NCBI GenBank assembly: GCA_934617425.1
Contig: CAKTUD010000001.1
Location: forward strand, 248,001 to 312,000
Direction of reading: 5' to 3'
From: an uncultured Eggerthellaceae bacterium
GTDB lineage: Bacteria > Actinomycetota > Coriobacteriia > Coriobacteriales > Eggerthellaceae
DNA: 64,000 nt
Program-made: the position numbers and the translations under genes
The notes under the pieces: model-generated
What the model was told of the DNA's origin: nothing
The model's database searches: none
Seen by the model: the letters and a program-made list of their open reading frames with translations, nothing else
Part shown: positions 42,794-50,623 of the stretch, in pieces
Layout: the number at the start of each line of letters is the position of its first letter
How positions within the stretch are numbered: position 1 is the stretch's first letter

Positions 42794-42827
42794 CTATTAA
42801 ATAACCTTTCTCTATATCCAGAGAGGA

Positions 42828-43067
42828 TTATGGAACAGGATCGTAGCCATAATCGCCTCCCGGCCGGCATCTGATAATCCGTTTAATGGTGAGAAACAGA
42901 CCTTTAAAGAAGCCATATTTCTTAAAAGCGATAATCCCATACTGCGAACAAGTTGGGGTGAATCTGCAACACGAAGGAAATAGAGGCGATATCCCTACTT
43001 GATATACCCTGATTAGAAAGATAGCCACATGCGCGGGAACGCTCTTTATTGCTTTCGACCACGACAT
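42828..43067 (-). CDS. yidD: Membrane insertion efficiency factor YidD
   Basis: 79-residue YidD protein (formerly DUF37), a peripheral membrane helper of YidC. Family pattern is complete: YQVGISPLFPSCCRFTPTCS, YGIIAFKKYGFFKGLFLTI, and RCRPGGDYGYDPVP at the end. Sits nine bases after rnpA and before yidC, its usual position. Confidence 0.96.
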   Translation of the reverse strand: MSWSKAIKSVPAHVAIFLIRVYQVGISPLFPSCCRFTPTCSQYGIIAFKKYGFFKGLFLTIKRIIRCRPGGDYGYDPVP

Positions 43068-43076
43068 TGCTTTTAT

Positions 43077-43406
43077 CTACCTTATCCCAGCCTTGCTTAA
43101 AGCCTTGCTGCAAGCGCTTTCCAGTTCTTTGAACGAAGGCACGTCGATTGACCTTTTCGCAAGAAAAATGACATCGTATCCAAAATAAGGACCATCCGTA
43201 GCACGGCAAACAGCACGCAATCGTCGTTTTGCTCGGTTTCTCCAAACCGCATTGCCATTTTTCTTACCAGCAACAAAAGCAGCACGTCCTTCACGGCCGT
43301 GCTGCTTTTCATCGCTTAAAACTATTAACGTAAAGTAAGGAGTGTTAAAACGCTGCCCGTTACTAAACAAACTGGAAATCTCTGCGCTGGATTTGATGAT
43401 ATCCAA
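43077..43406 (-). CDS. rnpA: Ribonuclease P protein component
   Basis: 109-residue RNase P protein, partner of the RNA subunit in trimming tRNA 5' ends. The RNR signature region is GKKNGNAVWRNRAKRRLRAV. The start is a TTG at 43406 preceded by AGGAG at about eight bases. N-terminal IIKSSAEISSLFSNGQRF is typical. Located between rpmH and yidD as in most bacteria. Confidence 0.95.
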   Translation of the reverse strand: MDIIKSSAEISSLFSNGQRFNTPYFTLIVLSDEKQHGREGRAAFVAGKKNGNAVWRNRAKRRLRAVCRATDGPYFGYDVIFLAKRSIDVPSFKELESACSKALSKAGIR

Positions 43407-43420
43407 CCAAGACTCCTAAT

Positions 43421-43555
43421 TTAGACGGTAAGACGCTTACGACCTTTAGCGCGACGAGCAGCGAGCACGCGACGACCACCTTTGGTAGCCATACGAGCAC
43501 GGAAGCCGTGGCACTTTGCCCTTTTACGTTTATTGGGTTGATAGGTGCGCTTCAT
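43421..43555 (-). CDS. rpmH: 50S ribosomal protein L34
   Basis: 44-residue ribosomal protein: MKRTYQPNKRKRAKCHGFRA at the start, and GGRRVLAARRAKGRKRLTV at the end. First gene of the rpmH-rnpA-yidD-yidC-jag operon, 14 bases before rnpA, with GGAAAGGGA upstream of the ATG. Expressed from the promoter at 43595-43622. Confidence 0.97.
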   Translation of the reverse strand: MKRTYQPNKRKRAKCHGFRARMATKGGRRVLAARRAKGRKRLTV

Positions 43556-43594
43556 TTATATTCCCTTTCCAACAACGTCCAGTGCAAGCTCAGA

Positions 43595-43622
43595 ATTATA
43601 TAGCCGGCACAAAAAAATACAA
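43595..43622 (-). promoter_or_regulatory. Promoter of the rpmH operon
   Basis: Minus strand TTGTAT (43622-43617), 16 bases, TATAAT (43600-43595), about 40 bases upstream of rpmH. Exact -10 consensus. Confidence 0.75.
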
Positions 43623-44390
43623 GTATTTCCCGCCTATCATCAGTCAATAGGCGCAGCTATCTATTTTGACAACGCAGCAAAATAAAGCAAGCGCGACGGC
43701 TCTACCTCGCCAATAATCCATAAAATGCAGGTCAGCGACATCTTTTCAAACCAAAAGCGAAAACATTTCGTAGAAAAGATCGTCGAAAACAAAGAACGCC
43801 TATCCCGAATAAACCCCTACGAAACTATAAACACTGAATAATTATCGCGAAGTATGAATTCTTGTGGAAAAAGTGAAAAACCTAAGAAACAGCGCTTAAA
43901 AAAGTGGAAAACCTAAAACAAAAGCGAATCAATCCATATCGTAAAGAATTAATCAAGTACATTTTAATCAGGAGATTCGTAGAGCCGAATAGAAAAATAC
44001 TTATTTGAACTGGTATTTTGTATTTACATAAAATAAAAATTCATTTGTGAAAAATCATGCTCTCTTAAAAACAAATCCTAGGTGAGATAAACAGTTACGA
44101 ATGATTTCCTGCGTTTTTGCATAAGAAAGTTAACTTTTATAGATACATTTCTCAACCAATCACAAGACTTATCCCCTTGTCTAGATTTCATTTAATTCAG
44201 AGTTTTCCACTTTTCCTGAATTAAATGTTAATAACTTTGAATATCGCAGGTCAAAATATGTTTTTAATTCAGGTAAACAGAATTGACAATCTTCTAAACA
44301 AGTTTTAGGTAGATTTCGAAGCCATTGAGCCTTATTTAGGTACAATGGTCAGTGAATTATCTCGAATAGCGAAATTCGAGATAAAGAATC
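43623..44390. other. AT-rich rpmH-side origin segment with DnaA-box-like sites
   Basis: About 770 bases without a gene between rpmH and the GHKL-wHTH gene. Conspicuously AT-rich. DnaA-box-like nonamers: TTTTCCACA (43871-43863, minus), TTTTCCACT (43911-43903, minus), TTATCCCCT (44169-44177), TTTTCCACT (44203-44211). A promoter-like TTGACA-N17-TAGGTA lies near 44284-44312, and CTCGAA/TTCGAG (about 44361-44380) is an inverted repeat before the next gene. Likely the upstream half of a bipartite oriC. Confidence 0.65.
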
Positions 44391-45509
44391 TTGAATGAAT
44401 CTGAAGAAAACGCAGCAGAAATGAACAAAGAAGAAAACATTCAAAAGGAAGAGCAGCCTTTCGACTACGACCACGTCAAAAGCGTGGCGAGAATAGCTGC
44501 GTACGATGACCTGCAATCAGCGCCGAGAATGACGATCATCGAGCCAGCACCTACCGATGAATTCATCACGGATTTGGCTACAAAAGTCTACGAACAAGCA
44601 AAAATGATGGGTGGGAAGATACCCTTCACCATCATCAAAGAAGTATCTGAGAATTTCATCCATGCAAAATTCGAAGAGATGACAGTCTCCATCCTCGATG
44701 GTGGAAATACGATTCGTTTCGCTGACCAAGGTCCCGGCATAAACCATAAAGACAAAGCGAAGCTCCCTGGATTCTCCTCAGCGACAGAACCTATGAAAAA
44801 TTATATTCGCGGAGTAGGGTCCGGATTACCTATCGTTCAAGACTATTTCGACGAGAGACACGGCACAGTGACTATCGACGACAACGTCTTGCGCGGCGCA
44901 GTCGTGACAATCAGTTTGAAAAACACGGATGAAGAAGAGGAGGAGGACGGCGATTTCGATGCGCCCAAAAATCCACCTCTTTATGAAAGAAACCGAACAA
45001 CAACAGCGCAGGAACCGGGAGCTTTCTACCAGCAACAACCAGCGCATCCAAGCTTGCAGCAGGGAACCCTCTATCAAACACAGCAACAACAGATGCCCGC
45101 TCCCTATTATCAGCCGCAAGAACAAATTTACCAGCAAAACTATAACCAACAACAAACGTCCTACGTACCGCAAACGGCTTATCACCAAAACGGCTATCCC
45201 CAACAATTCGAGGCGTACCAGAACTTCGATAACCGTCAATCCCAAATAAGCATGGTGGGAGCAAATCATCGCGTCCCGATGTATATTCCCCAGACATCAA
45301 CCATCTCCGAACGTGGGAAGCAGTGCTTGCTGGTGCTTCAGAGCGAGGGAATGCTCGGCGTTACCGAAGTAGCTGCCCTCACGGGAATACCTCAAGCAAG
45401 CGTGTTCAACGAACTCAAAAAGCTCGAAGAATCTGGTTTTATCGAAAAAACCGCAGGTAAAAAGCGCGTTTTAACGAATATCGGCCAAGCGGCGGCAAAT
45501 AGTTTGTAA
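44391..45509 (+). CDS. GHKL ATPase-like / Gln-rich / winged-helix protein next to dnaA
   Basis: 372 residues. The N-terminal part (about 50-180) is a histidine-kinase-like ATPase fold of the anti-sigma (SpoIIAB/RsbW) kind: N box KEVSENFIHA (84-93), G1 box FADQGPGI (110-117), G2 box GVGSGLPIVQDY (141-152). There is no dimerisation/phospho-His domain, so it is not an ordinary sensor kinase. A Gln/Tyr/Pro-rich linker (about 205-280) leads to a C-terminal winged HTH (about 305-372: GVTEVAALTGIPQASVFNEL). Start is probably the TTG at 44391, or an ATG ten codons on. It sits between the two halves of the presumed origin, 156 bases before dnaA and on the same strand. A role in replication-initiation or dnaA control is inferred from place only. 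Confidence 0.7.
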   Translation: MNESEENAAEMNKEENIQKEEQPFDYDHVKSVARIAAYDDLQSAPRMTIIEPAPTDEFITDLATKVYEQAKMMGGKIPFTIIKEVSENFIHAKFEEMTVSILDGGNTIRFADQGPGINHKDKAKLPGFSSATEPMKNYIRGVGSGLPIVQDYFDERHGTVTIDDNVLRGAVVTISLKNTDEEEEEDGDFDAPKNPPLYERNRTTTAQEPGAFYQQQPAHPSLQQGTLYQTQQQQMPAPYYQPQEQIYQQNYNQQQTSYVPQTAYHQNGYPQQFEAYQNFDNRQSQISMVGANHRVPMYIPQTSTISERGKQCLLVLQSEGMLGVTEVAALTGIPQASVFNELKKLEESGFIEKTAGKKRVLTNIGQAAANSL

Positions 45510-45540
45510 AAGAATCAAACGTTGCGACAAGCAAAGAGAT

Positions 45541-45597
45541 TTGCAGTTTTCCACTAAACGTCCTTTATGTAGTAACATCATGAGGAAAAGTGGAAAA
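45541..45597 (+). promoter_or_regulatory. dnaA promoter region with two DnaA-box-like sites
   Basis: TTTTCCACT (45547-45555, plus) and its inverse AGTGGAAAA (45589-45597) flank about 33 bases. TTGCAG (45541-45546) with TTATGT (45565-45570) could be a weak promoter, placing the first box in its spacer. This layout would allow DnaA to repress its own gene. Confidence 0.5.
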
Positions 45598-45665
45598 CTG
45601 CCTTAATCCCGAGATAAAACTATCGAATCCCATCAAAAATCAGCTAGAAATCTTGCGGGGAAGCC

Positions 45666-47222
45666 ATGGAAAGCGAAAGAATCGCCAACGAATGGTCGTT
45701 GGTCTGCAATCAAATAAAGACGTACAGCGGCATAGATGCAGCGCAAATCAATGCATTCTTCTCGCGCCTGCAGCCTCAAGCAATGAGCGATGGGTTCCTC
45801 ATGCTCACGGCCGACAACGATTTCATCAAAACATGGATCGAGCGGCACTATCTCTCATATATTCGCCAAGCGCTTAAAGACATTTATAGCATCGATTACA
45901 ACGTCATCATCGAAGTTGACACCAACCAGCAGCAGCCGCCAACAAATCAAAATATCGAACAGGCTACTGTACCCGTCCAACAACCTGCTCAAACGGTCTC
46001 AGCGCAAGTTCAAGCGATAGAAGGGAGCAACATGCAAAGCGCTCCCCTCAACGCAGCCCCAAACGAGCTTGCTCGACATCCATCGAACGTTCAGCAAAAC
46101 AATGATTCTCAAAACGTTTTAACAGCGAAATCGTTCGAACAAGAACAAGGGAGCCAATCTCTCCCCTTCTCGACCCTTACGTTTGAAAACTATGTGACAG
46201 GAGATTCCAATCGCATGGCTTACTCGATGGCGGTAGCCGTTGCCGAAGCCCCTGGAGCGTCGCCTGCCTTAAATCCGCTGTTCATTTACGGAAAGTCGGG
46301 CTTGGGGAAAACCCATCTCCTTAGAGCGATTCAGAACTACATAACTAAAAATATGCCTCACCTCAAAACAGTGTATGTCGACACGCAGGAAATGCTTAAC
46401 GACTACACCGACGCGGCTGCAACGCACGATAGGGAAAAACAAAGTTACCGCAATTTCAAAAATCACTACGAAAGCGCCGACGTGCTACTTATCGACGACG
46501 TTCAACATCTGCAAGGTAAAACGCAAACGCTCAACATGGTTTTTCAGATTTTCAACAATCTCACGAATCAAGGAAAGCAGGTTATTCTTTCCGCGGATCG
46601 CGCACCAAGGAACATCGACATCGATGAACGTTATTCGAGTCGATTCAATTCCGGCGGGACATTCGATATCCAGCCGCCGGAATTCGAGGTTAAGCTCGGA
46701 ATCGTTCGCAACTTCATTGAAGAGTACAGGCAGAAATCAAACGGACAAGATATCAATGTTCCGCCGGAAATCCAGCAGTATATAGCTGAAAATTCCAGCT
46801 CAAATATCCGCGAGCTCAAAAGCGCCGTAACTAAAGTCATTTATCAAATCAACGCCTTCGATGGGTCGGAAATGACCTTGCAGAAAGCAAAAGACTTGCT
46901 AAAAGACCACTTCACCGGCGGTTCGATGAAAAAACTGACTGTTGCCGACATCCAAAAGCAAGTAGAGGCTTACTACAAAGTAAGCCACGCCGACCTCATA
47001 GGGAAAAAACGTTCTCGAAACATCGTATACGCGCGCCAAATCGCAATCTATCTCTCAAGACATATGCTCGACCTTCCTTTTAGTTACATCGGAAAAAGTT
47101 TCGGCGGCAAGGATCACACCACCATCATGTATTCGGTTAATAACATCGAGGAAAAGATAAAGGAAAATCTTGAGATAGCCGAGGAGCTAGAGATCATCAG
47201 AAGAATGATTCAGGAAGCCTAG
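45666..47222 (+). CDS. dnaA: Chromosomal replication initiator DnaA
   Basis: 518-residue AAA+ initiator. Domain I (1-85), a Gln/Asn-rich domain II linker (about 86-165), domain III with Walker A YGKSGLGKTHL (208-218), Walker B LLIDDVQHL, and sensor region LSADRAPRNIDIDERYSSRF, and domain IV with KKRSRNIVYARQIAIYLSRH and GGKDHTTI (480-487). The arginine-finger region reads DERYSSRF instead of the common ERLRSRF, which is slightly unusual. Ribosome site GCGGGGAAG. Flanked by DnaA-box-like sites on both sides. Linker and overall length are within the normal range. Confidence 0.98.
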   Translation: MESERIANEWSLVCNQIKTYSGIDAAQINAFFSRLQPQAMSDGFLMLTADNDFIKTWIERHYLSYIRQALKDIYSIDYNVIIEVDTNQQQPPTNQNIEQATVPVQQPAQTVSAQVQAIEGSNMQSAPLNAAPNELARHPSNVQQNNDSQNVLTAKSFEQEQGSQSLPFSTLTFENYVTGDSNRMAYSMAVAVAEAPGASPALNPLFIYGKSGLGKTHLLRAIQNYITKNMPHLKTVYVDTQEMLNDYTDAAATHDREKQSYRNFKNHYESADVLLIDDVQHLQGKTQTLNMVFQIFNNLTNQGKQVILSADRAPRNIDIDERYSSRFNSGGTFDIQPPEFEVKLGIVRNFIEEYRQKSNGQDINVPPEIQQYIAENSSSNIRELKSAVTKVIYQINAFDGSEMTLQKAKDLLKDHFTGGSMKKLTVADIQKQVEAYYKVSHADLIGKKRSRNIVYARQIAIYLSRHMLDLPFSYIGKSFGGKDHTTIMYSVNNIEEKIKENLEIAEELEIIRRMIQEA

Positions 47223-47227
47223 CAGAA

Positions 47228-47263
47228 AAACCCTTCAACGTCACTGAAGCTGTTGAAGGGTTT
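47228..47263 (+). terminator. dnaA terminator
   Basis: 12-bp stem AAACCCTTCAAC/GTTGAAGGGTTT (47228-47239 with 47252-47263) followed by GTTG, right after the dnaA stop. Confidence 0.75.
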
Positions 47264-47426
47264 GTTGAAATGCGGCCTAAAGAAAGCGGATAAACGATAA
47301 AGTCGGTGGATAAATAATAAAAGCAATAATAAAGGTGGACGGAGAAAACTGCCAGTCAACATTTTTTAAAACCGATTTTACAGTTCTGAACAGGATGAAT
47401 GGTTGTTTTCCACTAATACACCTTGC

Positions 47427-47441
47427 TTATTATTACTACTA
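47427..47441 (+). promoter_or_regulatory. DnaA-trio-like repeats
   Basis: TTATTATTACTACTA: on the opposite strand, read 3'-5', five consecutive AAT/AAT/AAT/GAT/GAT triplets. It lies 13 bases after the DnaA-box-like TTTTCCACT, with GC-richer ACACCTTGC between. Confidence 0.6.
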
Positions 47442-47579
47442 TTTAATTATTTATTATTTAATGAATTGAAATAGAGAAAGAACCTCTCGTCCTGCATAAG
47501 GTGAGTCATCGGACGTTGATTTACGCAAACGCGTATTCTGTAAATGTTTGAAGGAAGAAATAAAAAACCAGGGGGAAAG

Positions 47580-48677
47580 ATGAAATTCAGCATCAATCAG
47601 TCGGAGTTGCAAATTGCTTTGAATACCGTGCAGAAAGGTGCAGCGACGCGATCGACTCTCCCAGTGCTTTCGGGCATCTATATCGTTGCTAAAGGTGATC
47701 AAGTCGTTTTCCAAACAACGAACCTTGAGCTCTCTATTCAATACACTTGCGCTGCACTCGTTGAAGAAGAAGGACAAGCGGTTTTACCTGCGAAGCTTAT
47801 ATGCGACATTGTGAAAAATCTTCCGGATGCGGCGATTCATCTGACCACGATCGATCTCGAGACCACTATCACTTGTGATAACTCTTCCTATTCGATTAAA
47901 GGGCTCGAGCCTCAAGATTTCCCTGCCTTCCCAAAAGTTGCTACTGATCAGCAAATTCGTGTGCCTTTCGACGTGTTTTCATCGATGGCGAAGCACGTAT
48001 GCCACGTTGTCTCGCGCGATGAAAGCCGTGCGATTCTCACGGGCGTTTTAATCATGGCGGAAAACGGCATGCTTCGCATGGTTGCTACTGACTCCTATCG
48101 TTTATCTTTGGTCGAGCAGCCTATAGAATCAGTAGCTGACGATTTCAATGCCGTTATTTCGGGCGGGTTTGTGTCTGAGTTGGCTAGTTTGCCTAAATCT
48201 GGAGAAGATATAACCCTTGCTCTTGCTGAAAATCAGATAGTTATATCGTATCGTGGCACGGTTTTCGTCAATCGTCGTATCGAAGGGAAGTTCCCTAACT
48301 ACAAGCAGTTACTGCCAAACAGCTGCGAGACGCGTGTGACTGTCGGTCTTACGTCATTGGTTTCCGCTGTCAAACGCGTCGCCCTGCTTGATCAGAGCGG
48401 TTCTCCCGTGAAGCTATCCGTCAATGCGGAGACCCAAACCATTCAGCTTTCTGCCGTGGCTCAGGACGTGGGTTCTGCCCAGGAGACGGTTCCTGCGCAG
48501 ATTGCGGGCGGCGATGTAGACATCGCCTTTAACAGCAGTTATGTTCTCGATGGTTTGAATTCCACCAAGGGGGATACTGTCGATCTGGAAATCCAAGCTT
48601 CTATGAAGCCTGGTATTTTCAAGAACCCTGCGGATCTTAGTTATACCTACCTCGTGATGCCTGTGCGTCTCTCTTAG
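47580..48677 (+). CDS. dnaN: DNA polymerase III beta sliding clamp
   Basis: 365-residue clamp with three repeated domains; recognisable stretches are SINQSELQIALNTVQKGAAT, RSTLPVLSGIYIVAK, GVLIMAENGMLRMVATDSYR and the C-terminal YTYLVMPVRLS that forms part of the partner-binding pocket. ATG at 47580 follows GGGGGAAAG. Followed by recF after 19 bases; probably one operon dnaN-recF-dciA. Confidence 0.97.
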   Translation: MKFSINQSELQIALNTVQKGAATRSTLPVLSGIYIVAKGDQVVFQTTNLELSIQYTCAALVEEEGQAVLPAKLICDIVKNLPDAAIHLTTIDLETTITCDNSSYSIKGLEPQDFPAFPKVATDQQIRVPFDVFSSMAKHVCHVVSRDESRAILTGVLIMAENGMLRMVATDSYRLSLVEQPIESVADDFNAVISGGFVSELASLPKSGEDITLALAENQIVISYRGTVFVNRRIEGKFPNYKQLLPNSCETRVTVGLTSLVSAVKRVALLDQSGSPVKLSVNAETQTIQLSAVAQDVGSAQETVPAQIAGGDVDIAFNSSYVLDGLNSTKGDTVDLEIQASMKPGIFKNPADLSYTYLVMPVRLS

Positions 48678-48696
48678 ATTCTCCGGTCTGTTGTCT

Positions 48697-49857
48697 ATGG
48701 ATTTGCACTTAGAAAGCATCAAGCTGAATCGTTTTAGAAACTACGATGAATTCTCGCTTGATTCTATCGGTCCTTTAACCATATTTGTTGGTCAGAACGC
48801 TGTAGGGAAAACTAATGTTCTGGAAGCTTTGCAACTCTGCACAGCTCTCTCGTCGTTTAGACACCCTACTTCCGAACAGATGATTAAAGAAGGCTCCGAT
48901 AGCGCACGTGTAGAGGTGCATGAGACCGATGGAAACAGAGATCTTACGCTTTCCATGGGTGTGGAGAAGGGCCAAAGGAGATACCAACTCAACGGCAAAT
49001 CTAAACCTATTGTCGATTTGAAGGGGCTGCTTCCAGCTGTTATCTTTACCCCCGATGATCTCGCTTTAGCTAAGAGTTCGTCAGGGGTAAAAAGGGACGC
49101 CATTGACGATCTCGGATCTCAATTAACCAAAAATTACTACATCATCAAGCGCGACTATGAGAAAGTGATTAAGTATAAGAACCGTTTGCTTAAAGAAGAA
49201 GCACCAACGGAGTTCGTAAAAAGCATAAACGACACCCTGATTACTTGCGCTGCTCAGTTGGCTTTCTATCGCATTGAGCTTTTCGGACGCATCGTTGCCG
49301 CGCTGAAAGAAAACTATCGTTTGATTTCTGATGGGGAGGAACTTTCCGTCGGCTACTATCCATCATGGAGTGCACGAGAATTTGCTGATATTCCGCCGAG
49401 GATAAATCGTGATTTTATCAAGGACAGTCTCGATTGCGCTCTTGATGAGGACTTTTCTGAAGAGCGGGCGCGCAAAAGGAGCATAGTGGGGCCTCATGCG
49501 GATAAAATTAAGATTTTCATCAATGGCCGCGATGTTTCATCTTATGCAAGTCAAGGTCAAAGACGCAGCGTCGTGCTCGCATGGAAGATAGCGGAAGTTG
49601 CGGTGATAAGGGAGTCCTTGCGGCAGAATCCGATACTGCTGCTCGATGATGTTATGAGCGAACTCGATGCGTCGCGTAGGGAAGCACTCCTTTCTCTTGT
49701 AGAAGGTGATATTCAAACTTTTATAACCACTACCACTCTCGATTATTTCGAAGAAGGCTTTCTGAATCGAGCCTCGATAGTTTTTCTCCCTGCAGACAGG
49801 AAACGTATAGATTTGAAATGCCAGTCTAGGGTGAATAGCGGACGGGCGGGCTTATGA
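48697..49857 (+). CDS. recF: DNA replication and repair protein RecF
   Basis: 386-residue SMC-like ATPase that loads RecA at gaps. Walker A FVGQNAVGKTN, signature SQGQRRSVVLAWKIAEV, Walker B ILLLDDVMSELDASRR. The N-terminal LESIKLNRFRNYDEFSLD is typical. I place the start at the ATG 48697; a TTG two codons earlier is possible, and neither has a good ribosome site, which suggests coupling to dnaN. Overlaps the next gene by four bases (ATGA). Confidence 0.95.
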   Translation: MDLHLESIKLNRFRNYDEFSLDSIGPLTIFVGQNAVGKTNVLEALQLCTALSSFRHPTSEQMIKEGSDSARVEVHETDGNRDLTLSMGVEKGQRRYQLNGKSKPIVDLKGLLPAVIFTPDDLALAKSSSGVKRDAIDDLGSQLTKNYYIIKRDYEKVIKYKNRLLKEEAPTEFVKSINDTLITCAAQLAFYRIELFGRIVAALKENYRLISDGEELSVGYYPSWSAREFADIPPRINRDFIKDSLDCALDEDFSEERARKRSIVGPHADKIKIFINGRDVSSYASQGQRRSVVLAWKIAEVAVIRESLRQNPILLLDDVMSELDASRREALLSLVEGDIQTFITTTTLDYFEEGFLNRASIVFLPADRKRIDLKCQSRVNSGRAGL

Positions 49858-50399
49858 GAAAGCTAGGAAAACAACTCGACATTGCCTTTTTGAAAATGTC
49901 GAAAGGAAATTCTGCTGCAATGATTCAGCGCCGTGCTACTCAAGTTCGTGCCGAATTCAAGGAAGCTATAGAGTGGGTTTATGGTGACTATTCGTCCATT
50001 TTCCTTAAACATGTGAATGCTGTTTACATCACAAAAAAGCCCGACCAGCCCTGTAGGTTGATAACTTACGTCGACGAAAGTATGTTTGCTGCCGACCTGA
50101 ATGCTCAGCGTGAAATGGTCAAAGGCTGGATAAACGATAGGTTTAACGAGCGAATCGAAGTCTTCGAGATACACACATCGCGCGGACGCTACAAAGAATC
50201 TCATCCGTATCTCGAGAGTAACGCTGATGCTGTTTCTTCCTACGGACGTGCTAGTAATGGTGGGAGGATTTCCATCAAAAAGCTCTCCGAAGAAGAAGTG
50301 TTTCACGTGAAACAAACAGCCGCATCGCTTGAGGACGAGAAACTGAAGAAAGCTTTTGAAAAAGCGATGATTGCCGATTTAAGCAGAGATTTCGATTAA
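49854..50399 (+). CDS. DciA-like (DUF721) protein
   Basis: 181-residue protein in the position of DciA, the helicase-loader-like factor between recF and gyrB in Actinobacteria and others. The N-terminal half shows the DUF721 pattern (helix, then WVYGDYSSIFLKHVNAVYIT and LITYVDESMFAADLNAQREM, VKGWINDRF). Sequence similarity is recognisable but not strong, so the name rests partly on context. Starts within the recF stop (ATGA). The codons for EVFHVKQT carry an exact parS (50299-50314). Confidence 0.75.
   Translation: MRKLGKQLDIAFLKMSKGNSAAMIQRRATQVRAEFKEAIEWVYGDYSSIFLKHVNAVYITKKPDQPCRLITYVDESMFAADLNAQREMVKGWINDRFNERIEVFEIHTSRGRYKESHPYLESNADAVSSYGRASNGGRISIKKLSEEEVFHVKQTAASLEDEKLKKAFEKAMIADLSRDFD
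50299..50314. other. parS site 8
   Basis: Exact TGTTTCACGTGAAACA within the coding sequence of the DciA-like gene. Confidence 0.9.
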
Positions 50400-50623
50400 T
50401 CGAATAAAAAAGAACATCTTTGCTTTAAATCGCTGCTTAGAAAAGAATTGATGCCGTGGAGAACCCGCGCGCAAGTGTTTCAACACTGATGTTCGTGATA
50501 AAATTCATACATTAACCTCCGAAGCCCTGTCGCAATCTCAAGCTATTCGAAAACAGAAGATGTCGAAATAAGCTTACCTTGCGTGCAGTGCGCTCAAAAT
50601 GAATATTTGCGAAGGAGTGTGCA

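Larger units (their letters stand above)
47223..47579. other. dnaA-dnaN intergenic origin segment
   Basis: About 357 bases. After a terminator it contains TTATCCGCT (47293-47285, minus), TTATCCACC (47313-47305, minus, eight of nine bases of the classic DnaA box), TTTTCCACT (47406-47414, plus), then a short GC-richer spacer and an AT-only run with DnaA-trio-like repeats (47427-47441). This order (box, GC-rich spacer, trios) matches the basal unwinding element described for B. subtilis, so strand opening probably happens here. Confidence 0.7.
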
